A DNA stretch of 64,000 bases from Chondrus crispus (lineage: Eukaryota; Rhodophyta; Florideophyceae; Gigartinales; Gigartinaceae): positions 186,001 through 250,000 of the forward strand of contig NW_005178983.1 of NCBI RefSeq assembly GCF_000350225.1. Direction: 5' to 3'. The notes under the pieces were generated by a model. That model searched no databases and was not told the DNA's origin. It was given only the letters and a program-made list of their open reading frames with translations. A program made the translations under genes and the position numbers. This document shows positions 32,401 to 43,400 of this stretch, piece by piece. Every line of letters starts with the position of its first letter. Position 1 is the first letter of the stretch.

Positions 32401-33800
32401 ACGACGACGGGGTGGTGGTCAAAGGACATAATAGAGGGCACCTTGACACCACCTCATTTCACCTGAGGAAGCCCCGAGGACAACTCGACGACAACGTCAC
32501 AAAGGAAAGAGAGACTGTAAGAACAGTGTAGCCCAAGAACACGGCCCCACCGACTGCAAGGGATATAAGGCCAAAGCAACCAAACCTCGGGGACGCCGCA
32601 CACTTCGGTGGGGTCGGCTCCGCAAGAACAACAAGTGCTTGACGAAGACAGGCGCGTTCCCAGGTGACGCACGTCTCGCTGCGCCTTCAGAAATTTTATT
32701 GGGGAAGTAGAAACGTGAATTAACGAGACAACCCGGATCGCGAGGTGTCAACCTCCTGAGATCGGATACCGGGAACAATGAGGTAGAAAAAAATGTTGCG
32801 ACAAGGTAGCTGCTGAGACGTGGACGTCAATTGACATGACGTTGGTGGGTCGAAAGGGAAGTGCAAATATAGAGAGGACAAACGGATAACGCGCACATGG
32901 TCACTCACTGCCAGTGAACAGGGAAGAGCGCGCCGCGCTCGCTTTAATGACGTCCTCGCACAGGGCGATTGCTACGAGGATCCCGTGTACCCGTTGCGAC
33001 ACTCCCAAGACACTCGCCACGCGATGTCGACGCACAAGGTGGAAAGGAACATTTAAAATATTCTTACAAGGTTCGCGTGCCATGTGCAGGGAAGGAGGAA
33101 CGAAGGCTACGCTTTAGAGTGAAGGGATTACACAGTACCCCCCCGTGACGCGCAGAACTTAAGGAAAATCAGGAAACTCGAGGACGGTTTGACGCCGTCA
33201 TTTATGAGATCGGGAAGTTGCCGGACGCGTTAGAAAAGAGGAGGGCATCGTAGTAGGTCTAGGCTGAGGTCGGTCACGGCCCCGACAGTCGAACAAGACA
33301 TCTGACGCAGCTGTCGCACCTCCACCCCAAAACAGCTGGGGAAGCGAAATTGTTATCATAGGTGACTACTGACGACCCCCAATCGAGATGGTAAGGACGC
33401 ACCCTGCAAGCAAGAGGAGGAAGACGGAAGCCCGAGGTGTGTGATCCCGGGATCTGAGGGGACACACATGGTACCCAAGGGGGGGAACTCGAGGATGAGC
33501 ATGCCGTGTTGGAAAAAGAGGAGGAAAAGGAAATTGAAGAGAAGGAAACATAGGGGAATCAGGGAAGGGAAAATTGAAAATGCAAAAGAGGAGGAAGTTA
33601 GTGAAAAGAGGGGTACGACCGCAGTGACGGTACGCAGAGAAAAAAAGAGGAGGAAGTTGAAAATAACAGGGGATTCGCAGGTGGGTTCTTTTTATCGCCC
33701 AAAGGTCGTACGATAACGTCGCTAGTCGACTATCATGCGGGCAGGATGGGAAAAGAAGGACAAGTCGCAAGGAAGTGCTGTGGCCGCCGTCTCAACGAGA
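29480..33800. other. 4.3-kb non-coding-looking 3' part of fossil A
   Basis: No domain or long frame stands out. The plus strand is purine-rich around 33.49-33.67 kb (GGAGGAAA-type runs). Short hypothetical frames occur on both strands. I see no second transposon inside it, but an old non-coding insertion would be missed. Confidence 0.5.
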
Positions 33801-35731
33801 CTATGCCCCAAGGGATTTTCCCTTTGGAAGGGAGGTGACAAGCCGAGCTAGAACTCGCAAGTCGTCTAGGGACGCCCCCTGGAGAGCTTCTCCCTCCACA
33901 CCATGAGCCATGAGAAGGCGATGGTAAACGGCGGCAGCAGAGGTATTTTCTTTGGGAATTGTGGATGATGGAGGGACCGAGGTAGGGGCGAGAAGCGGAC
34001 CTTCAGGTGAAGGGGAAGCCGGACGTGGGGTCGGATCCCCGGCCGACGGTGGTGCTCCCCGGATTGAACTGGTTCCCGTCGAGCAGCTCGCAGGAGGAAG
34101 CTCGACGCGCGGAGGAGCATGAGGCGGGTCAAGCCCACGGGTGCCGTACATGACGGCAATGGCAAGGTTGGGGTGGGTGTGACGAGCTGTCCCTCGCGTG
34201 AAGGGGAAGCAGGAAGTGAGGTTGGATTCACGTTGGAGGAAGACACGACTCGAAGCCATAACGTTTCCGCCGAGCTCGTGGGAGGAAGTACGACGCACAC
34301 AGGGGCCTCAGACGCGGAGGGACGGACCGGTACAGGGAGAGGGGAACTTGGGGTCGAAGGTCGAGAGCACATCTCAGGCTCTCGAGGATCCGCGTTCACC
34401 ACAGTGATTGCGTTGGGGGTTGGCGGTTGATTTCCGAAACGGCGGCTCATCTGGGCCTCCCACACAGAACAGAGGGAGGTGGACCAGGGGTTGATCCACA
34501 CGAAGTCGCCGGCAGCTGCATGATTTCTACAAGGGGAAAAAGAGGGTCGCTGGCGTGAAAAGGACCGAGACGAATTTTGTGGAGGAACGCAATCCCACGA
34601 TACGGTCTCGATCATGTCGAGGAGGGCGTGCGCTTCACGGTTCACATCGGACCCGCCAAGGGGGACAGAAAAATCGAGGAGACGCATCTGTTCGCGGAGT
34701 TTCGAAGGGAGGTGCCACAGGCACCAACAGTCGAAAACTTCCCACAGGAGGGTGGCGGCGACTTTCACGCACCACTCCGTGAGAAACACAGTTTACAGCC
34801 CGTGCTGCGGATCGCGTAAATGACTGCCGTAATATGTCAGGATGGGTCCTAACTCAGCCCAGAAACCCTGACATACCTCGTATTGACTCCACCAGGAAGG
34901 AGTTCGTTGGTATCGATTGGTGTAGTGCTGTCTGGAAATTTCACGGGCCTCAATCATCTGGTACGCCACGAAGTACCCAGTGTCGGATCTGACCCGACGT
35001 GCAAAACGTACAGTATTTTGGAAAAAGAAAATACCTCCGCGCTTTATATGGCGAAAGTTTGCGGGAAGAATGGCTTGGGTCCAAAACATGGCGTCGGTCG
35101 TAACGGTGCGTCGGTTGCGCCACAGTCTGTCCGCCTCGCACACGGGGTCACCGAAGGTGCAGTCGATGAGGTTTTCGAGGTAGAGTCGTTCCCTCTCGGT
35201 ACGACATTGCCAAGTGTCGCAGTGGTAACATGAAGGTATGAGGGCGTCGCCCATAGGAATCTGGATCCGAGTGAGCACAGCGTCCATGAAGCGCAGGGAT
35301 AAGGAAGAGCGACCCGGCAGGGAGGAGTGACGTAGGATGGAGGTGGGTATAGCGATGCGGGCGCGCCAATCAAAGGTGTGAATGGCCTGCAAAGGGAGAT
35401 TACCGGGCAACATGCCCGCGTCATCGGCAAAATTATTTTTGATGCCGTCAAGGTCGCGGACGCCCACAAAGGAGAACCATTGAGCAGAAGCAAACAGGGC
35501 TGCGTTATCGCGCATGGTTTTGTTCTGCAGCTCCTCGAGCGAAAGATGACGGCGGGCTACCCAAGAGGAATGGTAGCTCGGATGGAAGGCCGGCTCGGTA
35601 GGGTTGGTAACAGAGGGTAGACGGGGTATGGAAGGAAGACCCCGGGGCACTTCGGACTTGTGAGGAAAGCCCACATCCGGACGTCTACGGGTGGCACTAT
35701 CGGCCGAGTGTTCCGACGGAGAAGGAAGCAT
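33801..35731 (-). CDS. antisense open region near the 3' end of fossil A, unknown
   Basis: About 1.9 kb of long minus-strand frame lies between the chromodomain side and the 3' LTR, opposite to gag-pol. It encodes a Trp/Tyr/His-rich part (EVCQGFWAELGPILTYYG, FWTQAILPANFRHIKRGGIF) and a Pro/Ser-rich C-terminal part (PTPNAITVVNADPREPE). I recognise no family. Extra antisense ORFs near the 3' end are known from some plant Ty3/gypsy (Tat-type) elements, which is only an analogy in position. It could also be a host-derived or foreign gene trapped in the element. Confidence 0.4.
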
Positions 35732-35856
35732 GGTATTTTCGTCGTACCCTTGCTAGAACGCCGCGCAGAGTGATTGACGATTGGGAAACACGGCCAGCAG
35801 CGGCAGGAGATTATACGATGGCTGGGCGTTGCGCAAGGGCGCTCAGAATGGGGATA

Positions 35857-36869
35857 TGTAGTGCAATACGCACCTAAAAAGGGGGGTGAAAAGATGTGAA
35901 AAAGGAAAAAATTGGATACTGTAGTCCTGGTTTGGGGGACACACGTGTGCGACGAAGCGCACGATTATTTTAATTATTTAATTTATTTACTAATTAGATC
36001 TAGAATCTACAGCCGGGAGCTACTGTACTCGCCCCGGCGGGGCTCAATATAACTTAGCCCTTTGTCCGACCAAGTCAATAAAGACAACCCGAGTTGTCGG
36101 AGTTGAATGTCGCCTTGGTCGAAGCCCGTCTCTACCAAGACGCTCCCTTTTACCTACGCCTACGGCATCCTTCAGCGCTCGGGGGTCCCATTCCTTTTTC
36201 CTTTATTCCCTATCCTTTTCTATCTCTACCTCTATTTTCCCTTAATTGTGTTGGTTCCATTGGAGTTGGTTGCGACCGATCCGGTGTAGGTGTTTTAGCC
36301 ATCGGGCAACACGTTGTGTAGCGCTGCTACTGTATCAAGTTCCGTCGGAAGGCTGTTGTAACGACGCCTCCGTCGAAGGTCTTACTGTATAAGACAGAGT
36401 CGGTACCGCCTACCGCAATCGCGATCGCGCTGGTGAGGGTGTTTTTAGCCATCGGGCAACACGTCGGTAGTAGCGTTGCTACACGGTTACGATCCTGTCG
36501 GGTAGTGCTGAACAAGCCCCCGTCGAAGACCTTGAATTACACACAAGGTGCTGAAGACGCTCGTCGAGCATTGGCCTTACAACCCAGAGAACTGCGGTTA
36601 CATCCTCGTAGACAAACCCAACCCGCACTCGCCGAGCCCTCAAGTCTTCACAAGTCTCTACCACCATTATCCTCCCGGGTCGGGCATCTTTCCTTAACCC
36701 CCCCCCTCGGAGTTGAGCTACCGTGGGCCGCAAGCCCACACAAGGGGAAAGGGAGTCTCGAACGCTCCGTAGCGCGTGCCATCGGCAGTGGTTGTTGCTG
36801 TTGCTGTTTTTCTTCTTTTTGTTTGACCGTCAGACTGTGTTCGCGGCCTGCCAGGCACATTTCACTACA
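35857..36869 (+). repeat. LTR 2 (3' LTR of fossil A)
   Basis: 1013 bp starting TGTAGTGCAAT and ending TTTCACTACA. It is preceded by a polypurine-like tract (GCTCAGAATGGGGATA) that closely matches the sequence before LTR 3, so both are 3' LTRs. The second half has diverged strongly from LTRs 1 and 3. Confidence 0.88.
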
Positions 36870-37210
36870 CTTGTGTGTTTATGTTTTAAACGTTGACGAA
36901 CCGCACCTTGTACAGCACCAACGTAACGACTGAAAATGCCAGCAATGCCTCTAAATGATACACATTCTGCATGGAGCGCCAATATCTGGCCGCGCTCAAT
37001 GTCGGTAATAGCAGGCCCGCGGGGCATAGTAGCTGTCGTAATAGTTGGAAAGATCACCGGCAGTGGCACAAGCAACTCTTACAAGCCGAGTTGCTACTGT
37101 TTAAAGCGTTATATAGTGCATTGTGCTCATGTTTTGGCGCCTTCAAGGTACTGTGCGATATGGAATTTCGCGTATTTGTGCTAATTTGGCGCGGTTTTAG
37201 AGGTCTAGCT
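36870..37210 (-). pseudogene. Tc1-like transposase N-terminal piece and right terminal repeat
   Basis: The minus frame from the ATG near 37027 reads MPRGPAITDIERGQILALHA, then SFRGIAGIFSRYVGAVQGAV, a Tc1-type first helix-turn-helix. It stops at the LTR edge at 36869. Beyond it, AATTTCGCGTATTTGT at about 37162-37182 is the inverse of the repeat beside the C-terminal piece at 20.48 kb, with partial similarity over about 45 bp. The two pieces share orientation and are complementary in content, so they are most simply one Tc1 element split by the gypsy insertion. Confidence 0.7.
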
Positions 37211-37598
37211 TGAGAACAGTATTCTTGGAGGTCGTTTGGTCTTCACATGCGTTTCTACTGCTTGGCCATGGTACTGTACAACACACGATTGTTTAAAAAG
37301 GGGTTGGGAAGTGTTGTTCATGTGTGCCTCGATGGGTGTATTTATTGCAGTTTCGCGCACTGTACAAACTGGCGCCCTCTTGTTGTCAACATACGGCAAT
37401 GCTGGACTTTGTCTACATTGTTGGCCGAAACCCCACAGGGCTTCTGCTGTAGTTGCTTGTGCCCACAGCATCACCTTGAGGGCATTTCTACTCTACTGTC
37501 TGGGGACGCTACCCAGTACCATTTTTCTATATCACAGGATATATATGATGATACCGTATCATAGGGGCATATCCTAACGCATACGGTAGATTTCACTC

Positions 37599-39242
37599 TT
37601 ACACGTGGAGTGGGTCGACAACGTCTGTGGCATGCGCCGGCATGCGGGCTAGGATGGAGGTGGCCACAGTAGACCATATTGCGTAGCTGAGACGTTGTTG
37701 GATCTGAGTCTTGGCTGCAGCAAAGGAGCAGTGACCGCGGTAGGCAATTGACTTAGAGAGCTCGTCAAGGACACGCACTGAGCATGCAGAGGGGGCTCCA
37801 AGGGTGTCAAATGCTAGCGGGACGTAGTGCCAGTCCAGCTCAGGAGTAGGTGGGTCCACGGCGATGTGGAACGCGTCATGTACCGTGCGTTTGAGGGCTG
37901 AAATTTTTGCGCAGTGCCCAGCTTCAGCGGCCGCGGCGGGGTATTGAGCAGCTTGTCTCAGAACGGCTTGGGTATACGGACTGCGAACGCTTACATCATA
38001 GGCGATAGGTTCGTCGGGTAGGGCGCCCGATGGTGGAGGAGAAGGATAGACTAGCACATCAGCTGGGCGGCGTTGTGTATGGATCGGAAACGGAACTTCG
38101 ATCTTGCATTACCTTCCAGCTGCACGGAATATATGTCGCACTGGCGTGAATCGAACTGCATTATGGCGATGGATGATGCCAAATCCATGTTCACACTGTG
38201 TTGCGCGATCCCCTCTCGAATCCATTCGTTTGCTGCAATAAGGACATACCAATGGCCGGATCGAATCTTCATACACAGGAACATTGAGGTGGCGCCTGAG
38301 CATGACAGACCATTGAGCGCTGTGAAGTGTAGACGTCAGCGATGGGTGGGCATTAAGGAAGGCAGAGGCACCCGATGCTATTAAAGATTGATACCGCACT
38401 CGACGCCGGACCGTGGATGTACTGTACGCGGAGGTCTTGGGTTGTGCACTCCACAGTTCGTGTTTCCAGTATCGGTTAGCCGCGGCTTGATGAATGACCT
38501 GAAATGAGTAGTGATTGATTCGTTCAGGTCGTTCTATCAGCGTCTCTGGCTCTAAGAAGCCCAGATCATAATAATCGGTCGTAAGCAGCGGGTCATAGCC
38601 TTCAGGAGGCAAGGAACGCGGGAGAGTGGAGACCATTTGGTGAAGGGCAGCGCGGGCCATACGGCGGTATTCTTTCACTGAGGGAAAGTTACGTCCCCTC
38701 ACGCATGACGGAGCGGAGTCGATCAGGCTGGTAGCATAGGGTGAATCAAGAAGCGGTTTCATTGCCATGAGACCCTGTCCACCGAAGCGAAAGGGAAGGC
38801 GTATTTGAGATGTGACCGAGGTAGACGGCGGGATATTGTTGAAACGGGAATATGCTCGAATTTCGGATTCATCAAACAGCATGGCAAGCGGCTCCGATAT
38901 CTTTGGCTGGATTAGTCGTAACATATGATGCACACGGCAGACCGACGCTGTCATGCGGTGTAAGTGAAATTTTGTGCGAGCATCATCAATGTCGCTTATC
39001 AGTGTCAGGGTGTTGTCGCACTGCAGCAATTTGTCTTTCATGTCGCGTGTCATGAAAGAAAAATTCCCAATCGGTGCACCGAGCAGCGAAATTCCCTCAC
39101 TCGATATGTTGGGAGCGGGTAGGACTGAAGTGAGGGACTGCCGAGGGACGGAGGGAAGGGGGAAGTCGGGGAACGGAAGGAAGAACACGGAAAGCTCGAG
39201 GTTGGGAAGGGTGGGCAACTCCAAGGCGCTTGCTGATAACAT
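37599..39242 (-). pseudogene. LINE (non-LTR retrotransposon), 5'-truncated
   Basis: Minus-strand coding sequence of the C-terminal part of a non-LTR element. It begins within the reverse transcriptase (ISLLGAPIGN, then MTRDMKDKLLQ and ARTKFHLHRM, the thumb region) and continues with RLPFRFGGQGLMAMKPL, common in LINE linkers. A Cys/His motif follows (CPYCSKRMDSRGD, CEHGFG, RHN). Then RRPADVLVYPSPPP with DVSVRSPYT resembles the PD...D core of restriction-like endonucleases of early LINE clades. The reading frame is broken at least twice near 38.05-38.11 kb, between RHN and RRPADV. The palm part of RT is missing, as usual for 5' truncation. Clade is uncertain. Confidence 0.7.
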
Positions 39243-39249
39243 TCTCGCC

Positions 39250-40490
39250 CGCGCGCCTCGGCGATACAGGAGGTGTGGGGTTCGTCTTGTACTTGCCTAT
39301 GGTGACCGTCGGTCAGGAGAAAGCTAAAAAAGAGTCGAGATGGAAAATGCAGCTGGAGATCAAGGAGCGAAGCAGATGTGCAAAGACGCTCAGGAGGGGG
39401 ATATGTAGTGCAATAAGGGGTTGCACAAGGGGGTGAGGGGAAAAGAAACTAAGTTGGAATGTGAATATCGTAGTCCGGGATTGGGGGACACAAGTGTGAA
39501 TATTTGCACAGTTTCTATTTTAGTTATTTATTTTATTTAGTTAATTAGTCAGTATTAATTTCGCTGACATTAGATTAGATCTAGGATCTAGCGCGGCGAG
39601 CTACTGTAGTGGCTCCGGTTGGGCGATATATACCTTAGCCCGCTGACCACCAAGTCAGTAAAGGTAACCCGAGTTGCCAGGGTTTGATATCGCCTTGGTC
39701 AAGGTCCGTCTTTCACAAGACATTCCCTTCTACTACAGATTACTTTATCCTTTGCGATCGGGAGTTCCCTTTCCTTTTCCTTTATTTCCCTATCCTTTTC
39801 TATCTCTAATTCTACCTATTTTCCCTTATCTTGTGTTGGTGCCATCGGCCTCGGTTGCGACCGAACCGGTGTAGGTGTCTTGGCCATCGGGCGACACAGT
39901 TCACATAGCGCTGCTACTGTGACCCATTTTCCGACGGAGACTGATTCAACGACGTCTCTCTCGAAGGGCTTTGTCGTGTGTACAAGCCAGTGTTGATGCC
40001 ATCGGCCTCGGTTGCGACCGAACCGGTGATACCCCAACTGTGCCGCCCGATGGCTCGAAACACCTTCAGGTGTTTCGAGCCATCGGGCGGCACAGTTGGT
40101 GTAGCGCTGCTACTTTCATTTAATCCCGTCGGGCTGCGTTGCGACGCCCCCGTCGAAGGCCTTGTCGCGGTACAAGGCGGCGAAGAAGCTTAACGAGCAT
40201 TGGCCTTACAACCCAGTGGAACCGGGGTACCTAAGTACACCCCCCGCCCCACACTCGTCGAGCAGTTTTCTTCGCAAGTCTCTACCACATCGATCCCGGG
40301 CCGGGCTATTTCTCTGTGCCCCCCTATCAGGGATCTGAGCTACTACGTGTCGCAAGCTCTTTTAAACGGAGAAAGGAGAGTTGGACACTCCGTAGCGCTG
40401 TGCCGTTGGCAGTTCTTCTTTTTGTTGCTGTTGTTGTTTTTGCAGGACCATCGGACCCCGGTCTCTGCCTGACAGGCGCATTTCACTGCA
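39250..40490 (+). mobile_element. 3' end of a related gypsy fossil B with LTR 3
   Basis: LTR 3 spans 39404-40490 (TGTAGTGCAAT start, TTTCACTGCA end). It is preceded by a polypurine-like tract (GCTCAGGAGGGGGATA) and about 150 bp of internal sequence. No 5' LTR or coding part is seen in the window, so the rest is lost. It abuts the integrase region of fossil C on its right, so it is the younger insertion there. Its U5-side half is very close to that of LTR 1. Confidence 0.8.
40034..40099. repeat. perfect palindrome inside LTR 3, 32-bp arms, 2-nt loop
   Basis: Arms 40034-40065 and 40068-40099 are exact inverse complements around TC. LTR 1 has only the right-arm version (near 22180-22212), so the left arm is an added inverted copy. 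Confidence 0.93.
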
Positions 40491-43400
40491 AACGTTAGCT
40501 TCATCTGCTGGCAGTGTTGTGTTCCCCACACGTTTGCGCACGACCGGCAGTCGGCGACTGTCTGTTGGACGTCCGAGGCCATATGAGGCCAGTGGTACAG
40601 GCGCCTCATTGTCTCGTACATCTTGCTAGTGCCGGGGTGTCCCTGTAATCTCGGGTAATGCCTCAGGAAGGAGATTCTCGCCCTCAGGGACGCCGGGATC
40701 ACGATCTGTATACTCCCGTCTAAGGGTGCGCACCAGCATAGGAGGCCGTGTTGATTGACCTCGAACTGAGATCCCGATTTCCCGACCTCTTCCGTCATGG
40801 CTTTGCAATACGGGTCCGTCTTCTGTTCCCGAATTAGGTCGTCCTGCGTCACGGGCAATATCTCGCTATCCTCATGCGCAAGAGTCATCACGTCCGAGTT
40901 GCCGGGATAACGAGGTGTCACGCCCCCGGAGGACAGTAGATCTCCTTGTACGTCTTCGTCTACCACTTAGCAAGGTATTTCGTCCCTTAAGGTCGAGGTA
41001 CGCAATCCGGCCGTCTCAAGCCGCGAGAGGGCGTCGACTCCTTTGTTTTTAATCCCTGCGCGGTGTTCGACGACGACGAAGTCGTATTCCGATAACCGGA
41101 GGCGCCAGTGGGCTAATCTCCCCTTGGCATCGGCTAGGTTCAGGACCCATCTCAGGGAATCGTAGTCCGTCCGAAAGGAAAACCTTTGTCCCTCCAGGTA
41201 CGGCCGTAGGAGGAGGATAGCCCAAACGATGGCTAAACATTCCTTTTCCGTCGTGGTTTAGTCGCGCTCCTGCTTCGTCAGGGCTCGACTCCAATAGCCC
41301 AATTGGGACGTAACCAGGACCCTCTTGGTCTTGTAGGAGAGTGCATCCCACCTGATGGTCACATGCGTCTGTGTCCAACCTGTAGCTCCCTTTTTGCTTG
41401 GGCAGCCCCAGAATTGAAGGTGACGTGAGACGTCGTTTCAGCTCCTCGAACGCCTCGTGCTCTTCGTGCGTGAAGTCACCAAATTTTTGCGGGATGTCCT
41501 TTCTCGAGCTTGCGATTCAAGGGGGTTGCAATGCGTGCAAAGTTCGGCACGAAGCGCCGAAATACGTTACAGAGACGGATAAAAGAACGAATTCCCGTTT
41601 GGGCTGTCGGCGCCATGGCTTGCCGAATGGCTTCGCACGTTCGTGACCTCACCTCCAACTTTCCAGATCGAATGACGTGACTCAGGTAGTCCACCGAGGA
41701 TTGAAAAATGGCACTTGGAGAGTTTGAAGGACACTCCCGCATCTTTTAACACCCCCAAGATCGTCCTCACGTGGGTGAAGTGCTCCTGTAAGGTCTTGGA
41801 GTATACGATGACGTCGTCGAGATACACTGACGCGTATTTTCATCTGACCCGTGAAAGTATAATGTCCACAGCCCATTGCAAGGTCGCTGGCGTACTCTTG
41901 AGACCAAACGGCATCCGGATGAATCGGTACAAACCCATATGGGACGTGAACATCGCCTTATCCTTGTCGGCTTCATCCACCTCTACTTGCTAGTAGCCGC
42001 TGTTGCAGTCGAGGGTGTAGAAGATGGTGGCGTCCCCAAGGGAGTCAATTCATTCGTTCATCCGCGGAATAGGGTACGAGTCCCGACGAGTCAACGCGTT
42101 GAGGGGCCCGTAATCCACACAAAAGCGAAGGGTACCGTCTTTCTTTGGCACCAGGACTACGGGGCTGGCCCATTCTGAGCTGGATGGCTCAATGATCCCA
42201 TCCTTTAACATCAGTTCAATCTCGATCTTCTCGAAGGCCCTGGCGCGATGCCCCGCCCGATAAGGGGGCTGCTAAACAGGCCGGGCGCCGTCCTCGAAGT
42301 CTATCTGATGCTTTGCGCTCGCTATGGTCCCCAAGCGTCCGGACCACATGTCTTCGAACTCCCGTAATAGGTCCACAATTCGGGTCCTGTGGGTCTGGTA
42401 TTCGGCGCCTATCTCTAGCTGCTCCGTCCAGTGGTCACTACTTCGCTCCTCGCCCATTTTTCTTTTGTCCCGTCCCGGCGAGGGTGGACCACCGAGGGGT
42501 TCGAGACCCAGCTCCTGAGCCTGTTGGGACGTTATCGTAAGAACCGCTCGGGGGCCGGTAGTGCGAGTCCCATGACAGCTCCCTTCGGAATCCGTACGAG
42601 TCGATCACGGAAATTGCTCATGCGGACCCAAAATGGGACCCCTGTTGGCTCCATTACACCGTTCGCCATCAAGGTGAGGTTCTTCTTAACCGTTTTCGGG
42701 TGACACTGAAGGAACACCAGGCCTCTCGCCTCAGTGTTTACCAATACCGGCACTTGTGACATCGGTGACAGCACAATCTGCTTAACCACTCGCACCTTGT
42801 TGGATCTCGTCTGTGTCGGCAGGTTTTCCATATTTTTCGATTCGCCTCGGGCCCTGAGGCGCTCCCCAGCAGGGTCAAACTTCCTCCATTGCGGAAGACG
42901 ACTCGCCTCTCTTTTGACAAAATGCCTCTCACATGGCGATCGATAATCTTCGTCCCCAAAATGGCGTTCACCGTTAGGTTGCTCGCCACTAATAAATGCG
43001 TCCTCGTGGCCATAATCCCAATCCCGACGTGTAGCACCACCACTTCACTAAGATCCATCGCATATTTCGAAGCGTCCGTTACTCGAGGGGTCGGGTTTTT
43101 CGCCGCGTTTTCTCTCCAATTTGTAGTGCACTGACACACCTCATCTTTTATTCGGGACACCTGTCCCCGGCCAGCGCGACTCCTTCTCCGGTGCACACGT
43201 GTACGCATTCCCTACGCGTGCCAGCCTGTCCCTACCGCCCGGCCCCTCCTGGGCGTGTTCTCTACTTCCTTTCACCCCTTTAATTCCCTACTGCGCCTAG
43301 CGTCCGGCCCCGTACCGGTCCCTTAAGGGTGGCCTCCCGATAACCCCCCAACGCGCCCCCAAACGTGCGCGCTCTGCTCGAGGGGGATCCCACCTTTCCC

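Larger units (their letters stand above)
21580..36869 (+). mobile_element. Ty3/gypsy LTR retrotransposon fossil A, chromodomain type
   Basis: A broken element of about 15.3 kb with roughly ten interruptions. Parts in order, positions rounded: 5' LTR; primer-binding site starting TGG at 22603 (TGGTCTCCCGATCTAG); gag about 22.7-25.0 kb with a CCHC knuckle (CYHCYEKGHAAPTC) near 24.8; aspartic protease about 25.3-25.7 (LDTGAGPN); reverse transcriptase about 26.2-27.1 (YLDDII); RNase H about 27.2-27.6; integrase about 27.9-28.9 with HHCC and DDE regions; a C-terminal chromodomain about 29.3-29.4 (VIDKIVDHAYQDGKLILKVE, then WYGY and TWEP). A long 3' part without recognised domains and antisense frames follow, then a purine-rich tract and the 3' LTR. 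Chromodomains direct such elements to heterochromatin. It lies inside a Tc1-like element. No matching 5-bp target duplication is seen. Confidence 0.85.
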
